NCBI RefSeq assembly: GCF_039521565.1 | Contig: NZ_BAAACP010000015.1 | Coordinates: forward strand, 1 to 60,043 | Source of the DNA: Paraclostridium tenue | GTDB lineage: Bacteria; Bacillota; Clostridia; Peptostreptococcales; Peptostreptococcaceae | Length of the DNA: 60,043 nucleotides | Direction of reading: 5' to 3' | In this document: piece after piece, positions 16,979-26,581 of the stretch | Position numbering within the stretch: the first letter of the stretch is position 1 | How the letters are laid out: every line of letters begins with the position of its first letter | Made by a program: the position numbers and the translations under genes | The notes under the pieces: generated by a model | Told to the model about the DNA's origin: nothing | Database searches by the model: none | What the model saw: the letters and a program-made list of their open reading frames with translations, nothing else

Positions 16979-18241
16979 TCATAGACTTTTATTTATAATT
17001 TCTTTTATATCTACTGATTTTTTATCTTCAACTTTAACAACTTCACCTTCCCAAGTTCTTATCATTATATAATCAGTTCCTTTAGATATTAAATATTGCG
17101 GTAATAATGGTGTTTTCCCTTTTCCTTTTGGAGCATTTATTATATAAGTAGGAATTGCCATTCCAGAAGTATATCCTCTTAAATATTCCATAATCTCCAT
17201 TCCTTCATCTATTGATGTATTAAAATGAGTAGTTCCTTTTACGTGCTTACTATGGAATATGTAATATGGCTTAACTCTTATTTTTAATAACTCATGATTT
17301 AAACATCTCATTAAAAATTTATCATTATTAACACCATTTAAAAGCACAGCTTGATTTCCAAGAGGGACACCACTATTTGCTAATTTCTCACAAGCTTTCT
17401 TTGTTTCTCTAGTTATTTCCATTGGATGATTAAAATGAGTATTTATATATATTGGGTGATATTTTTTTATCATATTACAAAATTCATCAGTTATTCTTTG
17501 TGGCATTGTAACCAATGTTCTGCTTCCAATTCGTATATAATCTACATGATTTATACTTCTTATCTCACTTATTATCCATTCTAAAGTCTCATCATTTAAA
17601 GTCAGAGGGTCTCCTCCTGTTATAAGAACATCTCTTATCTCTTTATTATTTTTTATATAATCTATAGATTCTTTTATAACTTCTCTGCTCTTTTGACAGT
17701 CTTTTTGTCCTATATTTCTTCTTCTTTGGCAGTGCCTACAGTACATAGCACACTCATTAGTTACATTTATTATTAGTCTATCTGGATATCTTCTTGTTAT
17801 GCTTCCTGCTGGATTTGTGAACTCTTCTCCCATTGGATCTAAATCGCTTACTGAATTATCTAATTCTATATATGATGGAACTGACATTAACTTTATTGCA
17901 TCATATGGATTTTTAGGATCTATTAAACTTAAATAATATGGTGATATTGCCCATCTGAATTGAATTTGAATTGCTTTTATTTTTTCTATTTCTTTTTGAG
18001 TTAATTTAAGTATCTTGGATAAAGTTTCTGCATCTGTTATTCGATTGGATAACTGCCATTTATAATCATTCCAATTTTCTTCACTTGCATTTAATACTTT
18101 TAATATATGTTTTTTTCTTTCTTCTATTTCATCTGATTTTTCAAGACCTTTTGGTATGCTATCTTTTATTTTTAAATAATCTTCTATTCTCAACTTTAAT
18201 TCTTCTGCTCTTTCTAAAGAAATTCTATTATTATCATTCAT
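16979..18241 (-). CDS. eam: Glutamate 2,3-aminomutase (radical SAM, PLP)
   Basis: 420 residues from ATG 18241, six bases after GGGGAG; an upstream in-frame start at 18298 has no ribosome site. A lysine 2,3-aminomutase-family fold: the radical SAM cysteines are C164, C168, C171 (ECAMYCRHC), GGDPL follows, and the PLP lysine lies in KGKGKTP (~376). The substrate-binding aspartates of lysine aminomutase (D293, D330 in that enzyme) are here Lys332 (YIFHSKHVKG) and Asn369 (YIINAPKG). These are the replacements described for C. difficile glutamate 2,3-aminomutase, at the same numbers. Product beta-glutamate is a compatible solute. Monocistronic between two hairpins. Confidence 0.87.
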   Translation of the reverse strand: MNDNNRISLERAEELKLRIEDYLKIKDSIPKGLEKSDEIEERKKHILKVLNASEENWNDYKWQLSNRITDAETLSKILKLTQKEIEKIKAIQIQFRWAISPYYLSLIDPKNPYDAIKLMSVPSYIELDNSVSDLDPMGEEFTNPAGSITRRYPDRLIINVTNECAMYCRHCQRRRNIGQKDCQKSREVIKESIDYIKNNKEIRDVLITGGDPLTLNDETLEWIISEIRSINHVDYIRIGSRTLVTMPQRITDEFCNMIKKYHPIYINTHFNHPMEITRETKKACEKLANSGVPLGNQAVLLNGVNNDKFLMRCLNHELLKIRVKPYYIFHSKHVKGTTHFNTSIDEGMEIMEYLRGYTSGMAIPTYIINAPKGKGKTPLLPQYLISKGTDYIMIRTWEGEVVKVEDKKSVDIKEIINKSL

Positions 18242-18367
18242 AAGCGCTCCCCTTTCACCTTTGAATCTTATATATTTATTGAAACTTAAGCTTCTCAAAA
18301 TGTTTTATTTGAATTTATTCTATCATGTTTATTTTTATTTATCAATAAATTCTGAAATTTATATATA

Positions 18368-18409
18368 AACACCTCTAAATAACTAAACTTTGATTATTTA
18401 GAGGTGTTA
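18368..18409 (-). terminator. Terminator of the hydrolase gene
   Basis: AACACCTCTAAATAA...TTATTTAGAGGTGTT perfect arms; the T tract is weak. Confidence 0.65.
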
Positions 18410-18418
18410 TCAAACTTT

Positions 18419-19057
18419 TTATATTTCAATATTTTTTACAACTTCTATTCCATTTTGAATCATACTATTTAAAAATACAGTGTTCATAATCTCAGCATTA
18501 TGTAATTTATCAATATTATATGTGTCTACTAATTCAATAGGAACTATAATATTTTTATCAATATTATTTTGATTAAAATATGCTTTTAATGTAACTACAA
18601 ATTGATATATACAAATATCTGTGCAATCCCCAACAACTATAATATTTTCAATGCCATTAAAGTTTTTATCTTCTAAGCAGAAAAAACCATTAGTAGAATT
18701 TTTAGGTATTATTTTTATTCCATTTATATTTTTAATTTCATCAACAATATCACTTTCAATGTCATCATCTAAGCAGTGTTTAGGATAACTGCTAAGTTCT
18801 ATAGAATCATTTGTATGACTATCAGTAAATGCTATTATATCACAATTTTTATTAGCTAAAACTTTTGCTATGTTAGCTATTGGATTAATTAATGCTTCTA
18901 CTCTATCAGAATATAATGCTCCTTTTTTAGCAAATCCATTATTCATATCTACTATAAAAAGCATAGTTTTTTCTAGATCTAGTTCATTTATATTTTTACT
19001 ATTTAAATTATTTAAAGTATCCTTTAAGTATTTAAAATCTTTTATTAAATTTTCCAT
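18419..19057 (-). CDS. Isochorismatase/nicotinamidase-like cysteine hydrolase
   Basis: 212 residues. The family triad is visible: Asp in MLFIVDMNNGF, Lys in IIPKNSTNGFF, and nucleophilic Cys in VVGDCTDICIYQF, with the usual cis-peptide region before the Cys. The metal-site motif AFTDSHTNDS resembles nicotinamidase (D-x-H). Nicotinamide deamidation in NAD salvage is therefore plausible, but related enzymes act on other amides. Starts at ATG 19057 after a GGGG-type site. Confidence 0.75.
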   Translation of the reverse strand: MENLIKDFKYLKDTLNNLNSKNINELDLEKTMLFIVDMNNGFAKKGALYSDRVEALINPIANIAKVLANKNCDIIAFTDSHTNDSIELSSYPKHCLDDDIESDIVDEIKNINGIKIIPKNSTNGFFCLEDKNFNGIENIIVVGDCTDICIYQFVVTLKAYFNQNNIDKNIIVPIELVDTYNIDKLHNAEIMNTVFLNSMIQNGIEVVKNIEI

Positions 19058-19138
19058 ATATCCACCCCTTTTTTAACTTTCTATTTCATAATATCAAAAT
19101 ATTTTTACAACTTCAATTGAAATAGTTATTCAAAATAA

Positions 19139-19189
19139 AAATAGTAGTTATAAGATAATTTTATTTTCTTATAACTACTATTTTTTTTA
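19139..19189 (-). terminator. Terminator of the HutD/Ves gene
   Basis: ATAGTAGTTATAAG...CTTATAACTACTAT arms followed by T8. Confidence 0.85.
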
Positions 19190-19804
19190 ATAATATACTG
19201 TACTTTTTACAATTTCTAATTCTTTTTCTAGTTTATTTATTAGTTTAACTTTCTCTTTTGAATTTTTTTTAAATTTTATTATAGCTAAATCTCCTTTTTC
19301 CACAGTTAATACTTTTCCTGATTCTAAAATTATATCAAATTCTTCATTCAAACTATAAAAAACTTTAGCTTCGTATCTATAATTATTTTCATTTAATATT
19401 TCTTTAGCTTTTATATCTATATAGGATTTAATTTTAATATATTCTAGTTCTCCTTTACAATCTTGATTAGTCATCAAATTAAAATCAATAGCTTTTCCAT
19501 AGCTTACAGTATCCCAATCACCACTAAAACTAGTTACATCAAATTTATTTAATTTTACTTTATTGTTATTTTTATGTTTTAAAATTAAATCTCCATCAAT
19601 CACCATTAATTTTCTTTGTATATTAGGTAATTTAGTAAACGTAGATTCTTCCATTTCTACATTAGCTGAACTTATTCTCCATTTAAAGTTCTTATCTTCA
19701 TATGATGAATTTTCAGGGTATATGTATAACTGAGTTGTTTCTCCCCCAGACCATTTGCTAATTTTTTGACCTTGCTTTTTTATAATTTTAACGCTACAAG
19801 TCAA
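19187..19804 (-). CDS. HutD/Ves family cupin-like protein
   Basis: 205 residues from TTG 19804, placed by a GGAGGGGG site. WSGGETTQLYIYPE near residue 18 and FKWRISSANVE near 40 are the hallmark motifs of the HutD/Ves family, a double cupin fold; the later GDWDTVSYGKAIDFNLM fits too. In some bacteria HutD accompanies histidine degradation and Ves is cold-responsive, but no hut genes are nearby. Function in this organism is unknown. Confidence 0.75.
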   Translation of the reverse strand: MTCSVKIIKKQGQKISKWSGGETTQLYIYPENSSYEDKNFKWRISSANVEMEESTFTKLPNIQRKLMVIDGDLILKHKNNNKVKLNKFDVTSFSGDWDTVSYGKAIDFNLMTNQDCKGELEYIKIKSYIDIKAKEILNENNYRYEAKVFYSLNEEFDIILESGKVLTVEKGDLAIIKFKKNSKEKVKLINKLEKELEIVKSTVYY

Positions 19805-19895
19805 AATATCCCCCTCCTATTAATTTCACTAGTTATCTATATATATTAATATACTTAATTATATATTAATTTAAATTAATATATTCCAAACAAAA

Positions 19896-19935
19896 AACTG
19901 TAGGTAAACTTTAAAAATAAAATTTACCTACAGCT
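19896..19935 (-). terminator. Terminator of the small membrane protein gene
   Basis: CTGTAGGTAAA (19898-19908) and TTTACCTACAG (19923-19933) perfect arms; T-rich flanks. Confidence 0.75.
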
Positions 19936-19966
19936 AATCAATATATTATTTTTTTATATAAAAAAA

Positions 19967-20155
19967 TTAATGTCTAGCTCTTTCTATTCCTCCAAGAGCT
20001 ATATGAGCAACTCCAGCTCCTAATAAAAGTGCTCCTGCCATATTTTTATAATCATTTTTATTAAATTTATTATATTTATTTTGTTTAATATCCAAAGCAA
20101 TACCTGCTGTTGTAACTGCTGCTCCTAAAACTATTGGTACCATGCCTTTTTTCAT
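19967..20155 (-). CDS. Small membrane protein
   Basis: 62 residues. Two hydrophobic stretches (MVPIVLGAAVTTAGIAL and AGALLLGAGVAHIALGG) flank a charged Asn/Lys/Tyr centre (KQNKYNKFNKNDYKN). Starts at ATG 20155 after a TAGGAGG site. Family not recognised; a two-helix hairpin is likely. Confidence 0.65.
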   Translation of the reverse strand: MKKGMVPIVLGAAVTTAGIALDIKQNKYNKFNKNDYKNMAGALLLGAGVAHIALGGIERARH

Positions 20156-20348
20156 ATTAATCCTCCTATAACTAAAAATATTTGTTTAAAGTTATTAATT
20201 TAATAGCTTTATAATTATATTGCTCTTATTTTAATTTTAAATACTGAGTAATATTTTCATGTTTTACCTTAAAATATTTTGTTTAATTTAAATATATTTT
20301 TTATATTTTGATATACTTATTAATAAAAAATATTTTTAGGAGGATATT

Positions 20349-20873
20349 ATGAGATATGTAGTAGTATCAGTAACTAAAGGAAAAGCAGGAAATTTTAATA
20401 ACAATCTTAGAAAAGAAGTGTATGAAAATTTTTCTGCTAAATCATCAAAGTTGCCAGCTCATTTTACTATAAAGTCACCATTTGAAACTGATGATATTTC
20501 TAAACTTGATAATATATTGGAAAACTTTTGTAAAAATAATAAAATTACTCCTTATAAAATAAAAGGTTATGACCATTTTGATGACAGGGTTATATACATG
20601 AAAGTTTTTATGAGTAAACAAGGACAAGCTGTTCATAATAATTTAATAGATGAAATGTCTAAAATAAATTATATAAAATTTTCTAATCATGATGGAAAAG
20701 ATAAAATATTTCATATTACTATAACTTCTAAAAAAATACAAAAAATATTTTCTGATGTATATAAATATGTTAAAAGTATTCCATGTGAGTTTGATTGTTT
20801 TTTTGATAATATTTCGGTTTTTAAATGGGAAAATAACACTTGGGTTTTACATAAAGAGTATTTACTTAAATAA
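20349..20873 (+). CDS. 2H phosphoesterase / 2'-5' RNA ligase family protein
   Basis: 174 residues. The two HxT/S-type motifs that define the 2H fold are HFTIKSPF (near residue 38) and HITITSK (near 122). The family includes LigT/ThpR and YjcG, which act on 2',3'-cyclic phosphates or 2'-5' bonds in RNA. GGAGG lies just upstream of ATG 20349. The specific substrate is unknown. Confidence 0.8.
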   Translation: MRYVVVSVTKGKAGNFNNNLRKEVYENFSAKSSKLPAHFTIKSPFETDDISKLDNILENFCKNNKITPYKIKGYDHFDDRVIYMKVFMSKQGQAVHNNLIDEMSKINYIKFSNHDGKDKIFHITITSKKIQKIFSDVYKYVKSIPCEFDCFFDNISVFKWENNTWVLHKEYLLK

Positions 20874-20888
20874 TTATTTTTTAAGTTT

Positions 20889-20931
20889 AAAAATAGAAAT
20901 AGAAATTTTAATATTTCTATTTCTATTTTTG
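20889..20931. terminator. Bidirectional terminator
   Basis: AAATAGAAATAGAAAT and ATTTCTATTTCTATTT arms between convergent genes. Confidence 0.8.
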
Positions 20932-20957
20932 TAAATCTATTATTTTTATTACTAAAT

Positions 20958-22691
20958 TTAATTTATTTCAAAATAATTTATATCATCACTATTAAAATCT
21001 ATTGTCTTACTAGAAGCGCTTATATCTTTTAATTTAAAGTTTTCAATAAGTGATTTAAGCATCTGTGCTTGTCCACTTAATTCTTCACTAGCAGCAGCAC
21101 TTTCTTCTGATGTCGCAGAATTAGTTTGTACTACCTCTGAAATTTGCTCTATTCCTAATTTTACTTGATTAATAGCACTAGCTTCTTCCTCAGATGCTTT
21201 AGCTATCTCATCAACTATTAAAATAGTTTCATTAGTTGTTTCAATTATTTTTTGAAGTGACTTAGCTGTATTATCTACAATTTCTGTTCCTTTTTCAACT
21301 GCTTCTATTGAATTTTCAATAAGAGTAGCTGTATTTTTAGCAGCTTCTGCTGATTTAGCAGCAAGATTTCTTACTTCATCCGCAACAACAGCAAATCCTT
21401 TTCCTGCAGTTCCTGCTCGGGCAGCTTCTACTGCAGCATTTAAAGCAAGTATATTTGTTTGAAAAGCTATATCATCTATTGTTTTTATAATTCTACTAAT
21501 TTCATTAGAAGTAAATGAAATTTCATTCATTGCATTAACCATTTGTTTCATTTTATCATTACCATCTTTAACTTGATGTCCTGAATTTAATGTTAAATCA
21601 TTAGCTTCTTTAGCATTATCTGCAGTAACTTTAATCTTTTCTGATATTTCCATTATAGTCGCAGATAACTCTTGAATTGCACTTGCTTGTTCAGTAGCAC
21701 CTTGTGATAGCATTTGTGATCCACTAGCAACTTGATTTGATGCAGCTCCTACTTCTTCTGATGCTACATTTATTTGTGCCATTGTTTCACTTAAATCATC
21801 AGTTATTCTAATCACTGATTTCTCAATATTTTTAAATACTCCCATATACTCAACTTCAGGTTCAACGTTAAAATTACCTAATGCAACTTCTCCTAAAACA
21901 CGAACTGTGTCATTTATAATATCTTTAGTTTTGTTGCTCATTTTACGCATACTCTCTGATAAAGAACCTAATTCATCTTTTGATTCATATTCAATATTAA
22001 TATCATAATCACCAACTGCAATTTTATTTGCAGCAATTTCTATTTCTTCAATTGGTTTTTTTAAGCTCTTTGTAATATATATACATATAAATATTCCTGC
22101 TACTATGGAAGCAATACAAATTGTTGTAGATGTAATCATTGCTGTTGATGTTGTATTTTCTATTTCTTTATCAAATATAATACCTCTTGCAGCTTCATCT
22201 TCATAAATAGCTTTTGCATTTTTTACACTTTCAACATATGCTTGATAATATCCACTACCTTCTGTTATTGCAAGTTGTTGTGCCCCATTATTGTCTCCTT
22301 TATCTATAAATGCATATATTTGTCCATTTTGTTGCTTTAAATTTGCAATAGAATTTTCAAGGTCATCAATTAATTTCTTATTTCCTGTTGAATTTTCACG
22401 TAATACTTTAATACTTTTATCGATACTATCAAAATCTTTTTGAGCTGAAATTTCATGTTCTTTTGGCTTGTTCCCTGCAATTGAATTCATAACATTTTGA
22501 TCAATAGATACTATATCTCTTCTAATTGCCATAGATTGATTTGTTACTTGATAAGGCCCTTTAAATAATTCATGACTTTGTTTACTTGCTTTTTTTAAAT
22601 TAAGTAATACATAAAAACTTGAAAATGCCGTAATCATTAGTAAAACAATAAATGCTATTCCTAATTTTTTACCTATTTTTAAATCTTTCAT
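20958..22691 (-). CDS. Methyl-accepting chemotaxis protein
   Basis: 577 residues. Transmembrane segments at ~11-31 and ~187-208 bracket a ~150-residue four-helix-bundle-type periplasmic sensor. A HAMP domain follows (~210-265), then the coiled-coil signalling domain, whose conserved hairpin tip reads DDIAFQTNILALNAAVEAARAG at about residue 400. No CheR-docking pentapeptide at the C-terminus. Transmits an unidentified signal to CheA/CheW. Monocistronic; a GGAGGAG site precedes ATG 22691. Confidence 0.93.
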   Translation of the reverse strand: MKDLKIGKKLGIAFIVLLMITAFSSFYVLLNLKKASKQSHELFKGPYQVTNQSMAIRRDIVSIDQNVMNSIAGNKPKEHEISAQKDFDSIDKSIKVLRENSTGNKKLIDDLENSIANLKQQNGQIYAFIDKGDNNGAQQLAITEGSGYYQAYVESVKNAKAIYEDEAARGIIFDKEIENTTSTAMITSTTICIASIVAGIFICIYITKSLKKPIEEIEIAANKIAVGDYDINIEYESKDELGSLSESMRKMSNKTKDIINDTVRVLGEVALGNFNVEPEVEYMGVFKNIEKSVIRITDDLSETMAQINVASEEVGAASNQVASGSQMLSQGATEQASAIQELSATIMEISEKIKVTADNAKEANDLTLNSGHQVKDGNDKMKQMVNAMNEISFTSNEISRIIKTIDDIAFQTNILALNAAVEAARAGTAGKGFAVVADEVRNLAAKSAEAAKNTATLIENSIEAVEKGTEIVDNTAKSLQKIIETTNETILIVDEIAKASEEEASAINQVKLGIEQISEVVQTNSATSEESAAASEELSGQAQMLKSLIENFKLKDISASSKTIDFNSDDINYFEIN

Positions 22692-23110
22692 ATATACTCC
22701 TCCCCATAACTATATATATTTTGTTAACTTATTCAAATTTAATTTATAATTAATATAGTTTACAAACAAATTATCATGCGTTGTAAAACGTTATCATAAC
22801 TGATAATAAAATAAGGATATAAATTTTACTTTATACACCCAATCATAGAAAAAGTTTTCCCTATCTTTAAAAATTTTAGCAACATCTTTAATTATATTGA
22901 AAGTGTTATATTAAATTGTAAATAAAGACTCTATATAATTTTTTTAAATATTGTAGAACATAGTTAACAAAATACATTACCTTGTTATAATTTACGTTAG
23001 ATTTTAACAATTTTATTTAAATAATAAATTAAATTGTATTTTATCCAACATATTTATACGGATAAAAATATATATACTTTATATTTAATATTTTCTTAGA
23101 TTTAAAAATA
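22692..23110. other. Long AT-rich intergenic region
   Basis: About 420 bp without an ORF bearing a ribosome site or a recognisable RNA. It must hold the chemoreceptor promoter; I could not place it with confidence. Confidence 0.5.
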
Positions 23111-23166
23111 AAAAAATAATATAACTGAAAACTCATTTAAAAATAAGAGCTCAGTTATATTATTTA
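23111..23166 (-). terminator. Terminator of the zinc-ribbon gene
   Basis: AATAATATAACTGA and TCAGTTATATTATT arms with a ~22-bp loop. Confidence 0.7.
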
Positions 23167-23202
23167 TTAGCTGTAAATTTTTAATTTTAAACCAACCTAG
23201 TA

Positions 23203-23400
23203 TTAATCTTCTTCATATTCCATATAATCTTCAACTTCATGTCCACATACAGGACATTTGTATGTATCTACAAAATATTCATATTCTTCTCTAGTTTCAT
23301 TTTCTAATCCTTCATTTATTATCTCAATATCAGTTCCTTCTTCATGCTTAACTAAATCCATAACTTCAATTATACATTTAGGACAATACATTGTGCTCAT
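23203..23400 (-). CDS. Small zinc-ribbon protein
   Basis: 65 residues from ATG 23400; the ATG at 23415 overlaps the GGAGGT ribosome site. CPKC near the N-terminus and CPVCGH near the C-terminus make a four-Cys zinc ribbon around an acidic linker; the tail is Asp/Glu-rich. Role unknown. Confidence 0.7.
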   Translation of the reverse strand: MSTMYCPKCIIEVMDLVKHEEGTDIEIINEGLENETREEYEYFVDTYKCPVCGHEVEDYMEYEED

Positions 23401-23680
23401 TATATTTACCTCCATTTATATGATATTTATTTTTAATACTTAACTCTATTTTAATATAGCATAAATAAAAATCCACCTAAAAATAACTTAATTTAATATA
23501 AAATATACTACAAATAGTAATATTTTTAAATAGCTAGCATTTTTTAATGTATCTCTTAATGATAACCCTAGTTTATCTATATTTTATTTTTTAAATATAA
23601 CATATTTTATATTCTATATTATTTTTATTATTTAAATAATTAATAATAACACTCTTTTTTACAATATATTTATTTAATAA
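23401..23680. other. AT-rich intergenic region
   Basis: No gene, RNA or clear promoter recognised. Confidence 0.5.
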
Positions 23681-23711
23681 AATAGGCTAGGTATAAACCT
23701 AGCCTATTTTA
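23680..23711 (-). terminator. Terminator of the DUF1450-like gene
   Basis: AAAATAGGCTAGG...CCTAGCCTATTTT hairpin, five bases from the stop. Confidence 0.85.
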
Positions 23712-23715
23712 AAAT

Positions 23716-23907
23716 TTACTTTTCTAATTCTTTTAAGAATAGTTCTTCATTTTCTTTTATAACTAATTCTCCATCTATAAAACCAACAGCTTCCTTTTTG
23801 AAAGCTCTACATTGCCCTATGCAGCCAGTTTTAACATTCTCTTCTCCAACTATTTCTTTTACTTTATTAACATCAACATTTGAACAAAATGGACATATTC
23901 TTATCAT
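23716..23907 (-). CDS. Small Cys-rich protein (DUF1450/YuzB-like)
   Basis: 63 residues. ICPFCSNVD at the N-terminus and TGCIGQCRAF in the middle give four cysteines in a CxxC...CxxxC arrangement reminiscent of DUF1450/YuzB proteins, which have a thioredoxin-like or ferredoxin-like fold. Possible metal or Fe-S binding; function unknown. Ribosome site AGGAGG before ATG 23907. Confidence 0.6.
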   Translation of the reverse strand: MIRICPFCSNVDVNKVKEIVGEENVKTGCIGQCRAFKKEAVGFIDGELVIKENEELFLKELEK

Positions 23908-24161
23908 TTAAAATTCCTCCTGTAAATCATTTTTGTATTATACAATATACCCACAGGACTTATATATAAACATAATCGGTCCTTATATTTTCTAAACTAT
24001 TTAACAAATCATTTTATTCAAATTTATTTTAATTTTTAAATTTTTTGTATACTTATTGAAAAAAAGATGATATTATATATAAGTATTGCATATTTGTATG
24101 CAAAATACGTTTTTATAAATTATATAATAATTTAGCATTTGTAATTATAGGAGGATTTAAA

Positions 24162-24773
24162 ATGTCAAACGAAACAAAAGTTAAAGTTGTAACTGCTGAT
24201 CCTTCAGCATTAGGACTTTTCGGATTAGCAATGATAACATTAGTTGCTTCATCTCAAAAACTTGGATTAACTTCAAATGTATCATTAGTTTTACCATGGG
24301 CAATATTCTTAGGAGCTACTGCTCAATTATTTGCTTGTATAAATGACTTCAAGCACAATAATGTGTTTGGTGCTACTGCATTTGGTGGTTATGCATTTTT
24401 CTGGTATGCAATGGGATTATCTTGGTTAATACAAAATGGAGTATTTGGTGAAAAATTAGCTGCTTCAGCTGATCCTAAGCAATTAGGATTCGCATTTTTA
24501 GGATACTTAATATTCACATTATATATGACTATTGGTGCAATGGAAGCTCATAAAGTATTATTTATAATATTTGTACTTATAGATTGTTTATTCTTAGGAT
24601 TAACTCTTTCTACATTTGGAGTAATGGAACATGCTACGCATCAATTTGCAGCATATTCTGAATTAGGAATAGCTATATTCTCATTCTATGGTTCTGCAGC
24701 TGCTGTACTAAACGGACATTTTGGAAAAGAGTTCTTACCAGTTGGAAAACCATTTGGAATATTTAAAAAGTAA
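24162..24773 (+). CDS. Acetate uptake transporter (GPR1/FUN34/SatP family)
   Basis: 203 residues, six transmembrane segments. The family signature NPxPLGL-type motif appears as ADPSALGLFGLAM at ~14-26; TFGVMEHATHQF and the rest match SatP-like channels. Moves acetate or succinate with protons. GGAGG precedes ATG 24162; monocistronic, followed by a hairpin terminator. Confidence 0.87.
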   Translation: MSNETKVKVVTADPSALGLFGLAMITLVASSQKLGLTSNVSLVLPWAIFLGATAQLFACINDFKHNNVFGATAFGGYAFFWYAMGLSWLIQNGVFGEKLAASADPKQLGFAFLGYLIFTLYMTIGAMEAHKVLFIIFVLIDCLFLGLTLSTFGVMEHATHQFAAYSELGIAIFSFYGSAAAVLNGHFGKEFLPVGKPFGIFKK

Positions 24774-24841
24774 TTTTTTGTAGGGGGGAGCTGTCATAAT
24801 ATTTATGACTTTTCCTAAATATATTTAATATAGATTCATTT

Positions 24842-24875
24842 AATAGAGTATGTCTTTAGACATACTCTATTTTTA
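24842..24875 (+). terminator. Terminator downstream of the acetate transporter
   Basis: AATAGAGTATGTC TTTA GACATACTCTATT hairpin followed by T5. Confidence 0.85.
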
Positions 24876-24958
24876 TTCTCTTTCTATTTATATTAATCAT
24901 AAATTTAAAGCTTTTGTAAATACTATTATTGGTTGATTAATTTAGAAAGGGTGTTTTT

Positions 24959-26380
24959 ATGATTTTAACTAAAAACATAAAAAAAAATGTAGAACTTATG
25001 AAAAATCATCTCCCTTTAGATAAAAGTTTTGATGTAATTCAAAGGGAAGTTATAATAGGTGAAAAAAGTTGTTACTTATTTTTTATAGATGGCTTTATAA
25101 AAGATGAAGTAATGGAAAGAATTCTTTCTGGTTTTTTCAAAATAACTAGTGAGGATTTTAAGTCAATTCATGAGTTAAAGGATTTTATCCATAAATATAT
25201 ACCTTATATAGAAGTATCTAAGGAAAATAATCTAAAAAATATTGCTAAAGAAGTATTATCAGGTCCAATGGCTATAATTATAGATGGATTTGATGAAGCA
25301 ATAATTTTAGATGTTAGAACCTACCCAGTTAGAGGAATAGGAGAACCTGAAAAAGAAAAATCTTTAAAAGGAGCTAAGGATGGTTTTGTTGAAACTATCG
25401 TTTTTAATACTGCATTAGTAAGAAGAAGAGTAAAAGATCCAGATTTAATATTTGAGATGTTTAATGTTGGTAAAAGATCTAATACTGATATGGTTATTGG
25501 GTACATAGATGGATTAGTAGATAAAAAAACTCTAAAAAACCTAAAAAAATCTATTGAAGAAATAAAAGTTAAATCATTGGTAATGAGTGAGCAAAGTATA
25601 GTTGAAGCCCTAGTACAATCTAAATGGTATAATCCTTTCCCAAAAGCTAGATATACAGAAAGGCCGGATGTAGCAGCTGCTCACGTTTTAGAAGGTAAAA
25701 TATTGTTAATTATAGACAATTCACCTAATGCTATTATATTACCTACTACTATATTTGATTTTTTACAAGATGTAGATGATTTTTATCAACCAGTAATTAT
25801 AGGTAATTATTTGCGATTAATTAGAAATTTTACACTGCTTTCAACGTTATTTATAACACCACTGTATACTTTGGCTATTAAATACGCTTCTCATCTTCCT
25901 TTATGGCTAGAGTTTATAATCCCAAAAGATACATATAATGTACCTATATTTCTTCAATTTTTAATTTTAGAATTTTCAGTTGATGCTCTACAATTAGCAT
26001 CACTTAATACTCCAGGGTCACTAGGAATGTCATTATCTGTTATTGGCGCTTTAATATTAGGAGACTTTGCTGTTCAAACTGGATGGTTTATACCTCATAC
26101 AATATTGTATATGGCTATAGTAGCCCTTGGAAGTTTTTCACAACCAAGTGTTGATCTAGGATATTCAATAAAACTTATTAGAATTTTATTGTTAATTCTA
26201 ACAGCTATATTTAACTTATGGGGATTTATAGCAGGTTTAATAATTTCATTTATACTTGTTGCTACGAATAAAACTATTACTGGCAAAAGTTATTTATATC
26301 CTCTTATCCCGTTTGAATATAGTGCATTAAAGCGACTAATATTTAGGGTTAAACTTGATACTAAAAATGAAGGTAAATGA
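24959..26380 (+). CDS. GerA-family spore germination protein, SpoVAF-like
   Basis: 473 residues. The N-terminal ~270 residues are soluble (FDVIQREVIIGEKSCYLFFIDGFIKDEVM is the SpoVAF/GerA signature region; later VRRRVKDPDLIFEMFNVGKRSNTD), followed by 5-6 transmembrane segments from ~285. It matches SpoVAF, a GerA subunit-A homologue of the spore inner membrane, better than nutrient-receptor A subunits. It stands alone here, not in a spoVA operon and without GerB/GerC partners. Expected to be made in the forespore. Start ATG 24959 after GAAAGGGTG. Confidence 0.85.
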   Translation: MILTKNIKKNVELMKNHLPLDKSFDVIQREVIIGEKSCYLFFIDGFIKDEVMERILSGFFKITSEDFKSIHELKDFIHKYIPYIEVSKENNLKNIAKEVLSGPMAIIIDGFDEAIILDVRTYPVRGIGEPEKEKSLKGAKDGFVETIVFNTALVRRRVKDPDLIFEMFNVGKRSNTDMVIGYIDGLVDKKTLKNLKKSIEEIKVKSLVMSEQSIVEALVQSKWYNPFPKARYTERPDVAAAHVLEGKILLIIDNSPNAIILPTTIFDFLQDVDDFYQPVIIGNYLRLIRNFTLLSTLFITPLYTLAIKYASHLPLWLEFIIPKDTYNVPIFLQFLILEFSVDALQLASLNTPGSLGMSLSVIGALILGDFAVQTGWFIPHTILYMAIVALGSFSQPSVDLGYSIKLIRILLLILTAIFNLWGFIAGLIISFILVATNKTITGKSYLYPLIPFEYSALKRLIFRVKLDTKNEGK

Positions 26381-26387
26381 TAAATAT

Positions 26388-26417
26388 AAAAATGATACCT
26401 ATTAAGGTATCATTTTT
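26388..26417 (+). terminator. Terminator after the SpoVAF-like gene
   Basis: AAAAATGATACC...GGTATCATTTTT hairpin. Confidence 0.8.
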
Positions 26418-26518
26418 ATGTTTAATTAACTTGAATTATCTTCCTTACATTATTATATACTTTTTTTAAATTAATAATATAAATTTTGACATAATAAGAT
26501 TGAATATATTTAATTCAT

Positions 26519-26547
26519 TTTACAATTTAAAAGTGGTGTGGTATAAT
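26519..26547 (+). promoter_or_regulatory. Sigma-A promoter of typA
   Basis: TTTACA (26519-26524), 17-bp spacer, TATAAT (26542-26547), about 35 bp before the gene. A second TTGACA lies ~30 bp further upstream. Confidence 0.75.
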
Positions 26548-26581
26548 TAATAAGTTATTTTAAAAAAAGGAGATTATCGAT

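Noticed and set aside
22692..23110. Hidden gene in the long gap upstream of the chemoreceptor
   Set aside because: No frame with a ribosome site and reasonable composition on either strand.
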